DNA of 6,908 bases, from the NCBI GenBank assembly GCA_903837815.1, contig CAILWD010000466.1, forward strand, positions 1-6,908. Reading direction: 5' to 3'. Under the pieces are notes generated by a model, which was given only the letters and a program-made list of their open reading frames with translations, was not told where the DNA came from and ran no database searches. Numbering within the stretch: the first letter of the stretch is position 1; each line of letters starts with the position of its first letter. The stretch comes from an uncultured Chloroflexota bacterium. Its GTDB lineage: Bacteria; Chloroflexota; Anaerolineae; Anaerolineales; Villigracilaceae. The translations under genes and the position numbers were made by a program. Below are positions 5,010 through 6,908 of this stretch, piece after piece.

Positions 5010-5828
5010 ATGACTAAAAAATTGAATCGATCCCGTACTCTTGCTTTTTGGGCAGTCTGTCTGCTATTGCTGACAGGCTGCCAGCCGGCAGCCGAACCGA
5101 CAACCGTAGCAGCCGTTGCCACAGAGCCACCCCAGCCAGCCAGCCAGCCTGCCGTTCCCGAAGCGACAGCGCTCCCTACTGAAAAAAGCCCCACTGCCAT
5201 TAATTCCAATATCCATCTCGACCCTGCCCTGACTGAAGATGCCGACTCTATCATGGTCAGCAGTTACGTTTATGAAGGGCTGGTCAGGCTGGATGCGAAC
5301 GGTGCTCCGCAACCCGCACTGGCTGAATCCTGGGTGATCTCGGACGATCAGTTGGATTACATTTTTACTTTGCGCGGCAACGCGGCATTTAGCGACGGCA
5401 CAGTCGTCACACCGGATGTGGTTGTGGAGAATTTTAATCGCTGGTTCGACCCGCAGCATCCTTTGCACGGCAATGGCAATTATGCGACCTGGCAAAAACT
5501 CTTTCTCGGTTTCCTCGGCGAAAAGGGAGCCGACAAGCGTCCCGTTTCCACGGTGGACGGCATTCAAAAGGTGGACTTTAATTCGATTTTGATCCATCTC
5601 AACCGTTTGGAGCCGAACCTGCTGACCTACCTTGCCAACCCCGCTTTTGTCATCCTGAAGCCTGAAACCCTCTCCGCGGACGGTTCCTACGGCGGGCGGA
5701 ACAGCACCATCATCTCCAGCGGACCTTATGTGGTCTCTTCCTGGGATGATAGCGGCTTGGCTCTCAGTCCCAATCCAAAGTATTGGGGAGAAAAGCCGCA
5801 AGACGAGTTGAAATTCATCTGGAAGTAG
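5010..5828 (+). CDS. Truncated family 5 (peptide/nickel-type) ABC transporter solute-binding lipoprotein
   Basis: The 272-residue product starts with a lipoprotein signal (lipobox LTGC, Cys24) and a Pro/Ala/Thr-rich linker to about residue 60. It then matches the N-terminal half of SBP_bac_5 proteins: LDPALTEDADSIMVSSYVYEGLVRLD (about 70-95), PALAESWVISDD (102-113), FTLRGNAAFSDGTVVTPDVV (119-138), GPYVVSSW (238-245) and NPKYWG (255-260). Family members usually run to 500-600 residues and bind oligopeptides, nickel or similar ligands for an ABC importer. Here the frame stops 12 residues after NPKYWG, so the second large lobe (domain III of DppA/OppA-type folds) and the closing strands are missing. 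Only about 90 bases separate the stop from the convergent gene and they encode no remnant, so this is a deletion rather than a point stop. No permease or ATPase gene adjoins it. It is probably a decaying remnant, though it has a plausible promoter, a Shine-Dalgarno and a terminator. Start 5010 is preferred over 4983 because of the signal peptide and Shine-Dalgarno. Confidence 0.85.
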   Translation: MTKKLNRSRTLAFWAVCLLLLTGCQPAAEPTTVAAVATEPPQPASQPAVPEATALPTEKSPTAINSNIHLDPALTEDADSIMVSSYVYEGLVRLDANGAPQPALAESWVISDDQLDYIFTLRGNAAFSDGTVVTPDVVVENFNRWFDPQHPLHGNGNYATWQKLFLGFLGEKGADKRPVSTVDGIQKVDFNSILIHLNRLEPNLLTYLANPAFVILKPETLSADGSYGGRNSTIISSGPYVVSSWDDSGLALSPNPKYWGEKPQDELKFIWK

Positions 5829-5865
5829 GGAGTTCGAAGTCTCTGCCGTAAAATCGGGAGAAATA

Positions 5866-5900
5866 AAATCCCCCGGATGCCATCAGCATCCGGGGGATTT
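5866..5900. terminator. Bidirectional intrinsic terminator with a perfect 15-bp stem
   Basis: AAATCCCCCGGATGC (5866-5880) pairs perfectly with GCATCCGGGGGATTT (5886-5900) around a CATCA loop. On the plus strand the stem is followed by GGTTTTTC; on the minus strand it runs into TTTTATTT. It lies between the convergent stops at 5828 and 5919 and can end both transcripts. Confidence 0.93.
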
Positions 5901-5918
5901 GGTTTTTCAGGCGAATTT

Positions 5919-6908
5919 TTAGGGCTTCCAAACAGGTTCGCTGGCGTTTTGCCCGTCGAGGGAGATTCGTTTGACGGTCTCGCCGTTCAAATTGATGACT
6001 TGTATCTCGTCGCTTCCATTGCGATTTGTTTGAAAGGCGAGGTGTTGCCCATCCGCTGACCAGCTTGGGCTGCCGTTGTTGCCGGGCGGCACAGTCAACT
6101 GGCGAGGATTGCTCCCATCGGCATTGATCACAATTACGTTTTCAGCGCCGACTTCGCCGGAAATGTAGAGGATGCTTTGCCCATCCGGCGACCAGGCTGG
6201 GTAGTCGTCCCTGCTGTTGTTGGCGGTCAGGCGCTGGATTTCGCTTCCATCTGCCCTCATGCGATAGATTTCGGGGTTGCCGTCGCGCCAGGAGGTGAAG
6301 GCAATCCATTGGCTATCCGGCGACCAGGCGGGGCTGCCATCCGGGGTTGAATCTGCGGTCAGGCGTTGGACATTGTTGCCGTTGACATCCATTCGATAAA
6401 CGTCTGCGCTGCCATCGCGGTTGGAGACAAAGGCGATCCACTGACCATCCTTCGACCAGACCGGGCGCGCTTCCATGGCGGCGTTGTCGGTCAAGCGGAA
6501 GGATGCTGCTTCGTTGATGTTTATTTTATAGAGTTCGAAGTTTCCATCGCGGAATGATTCGTATGCCAGGTAGGCCCCGTCTGGCGACCAACTGGGCCAC
6601 CAATCTTTGGCGGGGTCATTGGTCAATTGCCTGACCGACCCGTCGCTGACGTTGACCACATAGACATCCCAATTGCCGTTGACATTTTCCGCATAGGCGA
6701 TATATTGCCCGTTGGGAGACCAGACCGGGCTGTTTTTCTCTGCTCCGTCATGGGTCAAGGTTGCCGGCTGGCTGCCATCCAGGTTTGCCACCACCACTTC
6801 GCTCGTCCCATTTTCCTCCGAAATATAAGCCACCACGCCAGACGGTTGAGGGGCGTCTACGGGGGTAGGTTGGGAAACAATTTCCGGGTCAGGGGTCGGG
6901 GTGGGTTC
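5919..6908 (-). CDS. Seven-bladed TolB/PD40-like beta-propeller protein (partial, N-terminus beyond right edge)
   Basis: The frame covers 329 residues and stays open to base 6908, so the true start lies outside the window. A GTG at 6836 is internal: the codons before it continue a TP-rich linker (EPTPTPDPEIV, then QPTPVDAPQP). After the linker come seven blades of about 43-44 residues with the PD40 pattern, for example SPVWSPNGQYIAYAENVNG, RPVWSKDGQWIAFVSNRDG and SPAWSPDSQWIAFTSWRDG. Each is followed by a D-V-Y or E-I-Y strand and most by a closing R-L-T or Q-L-T. A terminal EPVWKP supplies the last strand that probably closes the ring. Proteins of this type are extracytoplasmic or fused to membrane modules such as Ser/Thr kinase or lipoprotein anchors, so the missing part will decide which. 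The propeller probably binds protein or ligand; enzymatic activity is not indicated. It is convergent with the solute-binding gene and ends at a shared terminator. Confidence 0.92.
   Translation of the reverse strand, partial: EPTPTPDPEIVSQPTPVDAPQPSGVVAYISEENGTSEVVVANLDGSQPATLTHDGAEKNSPVWSPNGQYIAYAENVNGNWDVYVVNVSDGSVRQLTNDPAKDWWPSWSPDGAYLAYESFRDGNFELYKININEAASFRLTDNAAMEARPVWSKDGQWIAFVSNRDGSADVYRMDVNGNNVQRLTADSTPDGSPAWSPDSQWIAFTSWRDGNPEIYRMRADGSEIQRLTANNSRDDYPAWSPDGQSILYISGEVGAENVIVINADGSNPRQLTVPPGNNGSPSWSADGQHLAFQTNRNGSDEIQVINLNGETVKRISLDGQNASEPVWKP
5922..6836 (-). repeat. Seven PD40 blade repeats
   Basis: The seven blades recur about every 130 bases. The plus strand shows the recurring box as variants of 'atccggcgaccaggc' (for example near 6181-6200 and 6316-6331), the reverse complement of the W-S-P-D-G/S coding motif. 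The blades share the protein pattern but differ widely at the base level, so this is an old repeat compared with the Ig-like block further left. Confidence 0.8.

Noticed and set aside
5064..5801. Minus-strand 245-residue open frame inside the solute-binding gene
   Set aside because: The plus-strand frame carries a lipobox and the family motifs; the reverse frame has neither a domain nor a ribosome site.
6834..6836. GTG 6836 as start of the right-hand propeller protein
   Set aside because: The frame stays open to the window edge and the upstream codons form a TP-rich linker typical of these proteins; no Shine-Dalgarno stands before the GTG.

Overview
The window looks like a piece of a Chloroflexota chromosome, probably Anaerolineae. 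This is an inference from style rather than from a marker gene. The signs are lipoproteins with long Pro/Thr-rich linkers, TolB/PD40-type beta-propellers, family 5 solute-binding lipoproteins and moderate GC. No rRNA, tRNA, CRISPR array or insertion sequence was seen.

Reading the minus strand from about 4829 down to 1, three genes are packed as one apparent operon. The first is an ECF-type sigma-70 factor (4829-4251). The second is a small two-transmembrane protein that is probably its anti-sigma factor (4258-3794); it overlaps the sigma gene by 8 bases and has a strong Shine-Dalgarno inside the sigma gene's end. The third starts 14 bases later and is a very large lipoprotein (3779 to beyond base 1, at least 1259 codons). 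It has a lipobox Cys26, a Pro/Thr/Glu-rich stalk, three divergent Ig-like beta domains separated by TP-rich linkers, five tandem near-identical 89-residue domains of the same type, and a C-terminal TolB-like beta-propeller cut by the window edge. All eight Ig-like domains carry one Cys near the start and one at the end.

A 180-base divergent intergenic region (4830-5009) separates this operon from a plus-strand gene (5010-5828). That gene encodes only the N-terminal half of a family 5 (oligopeptide/nickel-type) solute-binding lipoprotein. It ends in a perfect 15-bp stem hairpin (5866-5900) that can terminate transcription from both sides. The convergent gene on the far side (minus strand, 5919 to beyond 6908) encodes a seven-bladed PD40 beta-propeller preceded by a TP-rich linker. 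Its N-terminus lies outside the window.

The most interesting idea is a self-contained envelope signalling module. In it, an ECF sigma factor and a cysteine-free, zinc-less anti-sigma factor would be co-transcribed with a giant modular surface lipoprotein that could act as sensor, as cargo or as the main output of the regulon. This is inference from gene order. The sequence shows the operon layout and domain architecture directly, but not the signal or the regulon.
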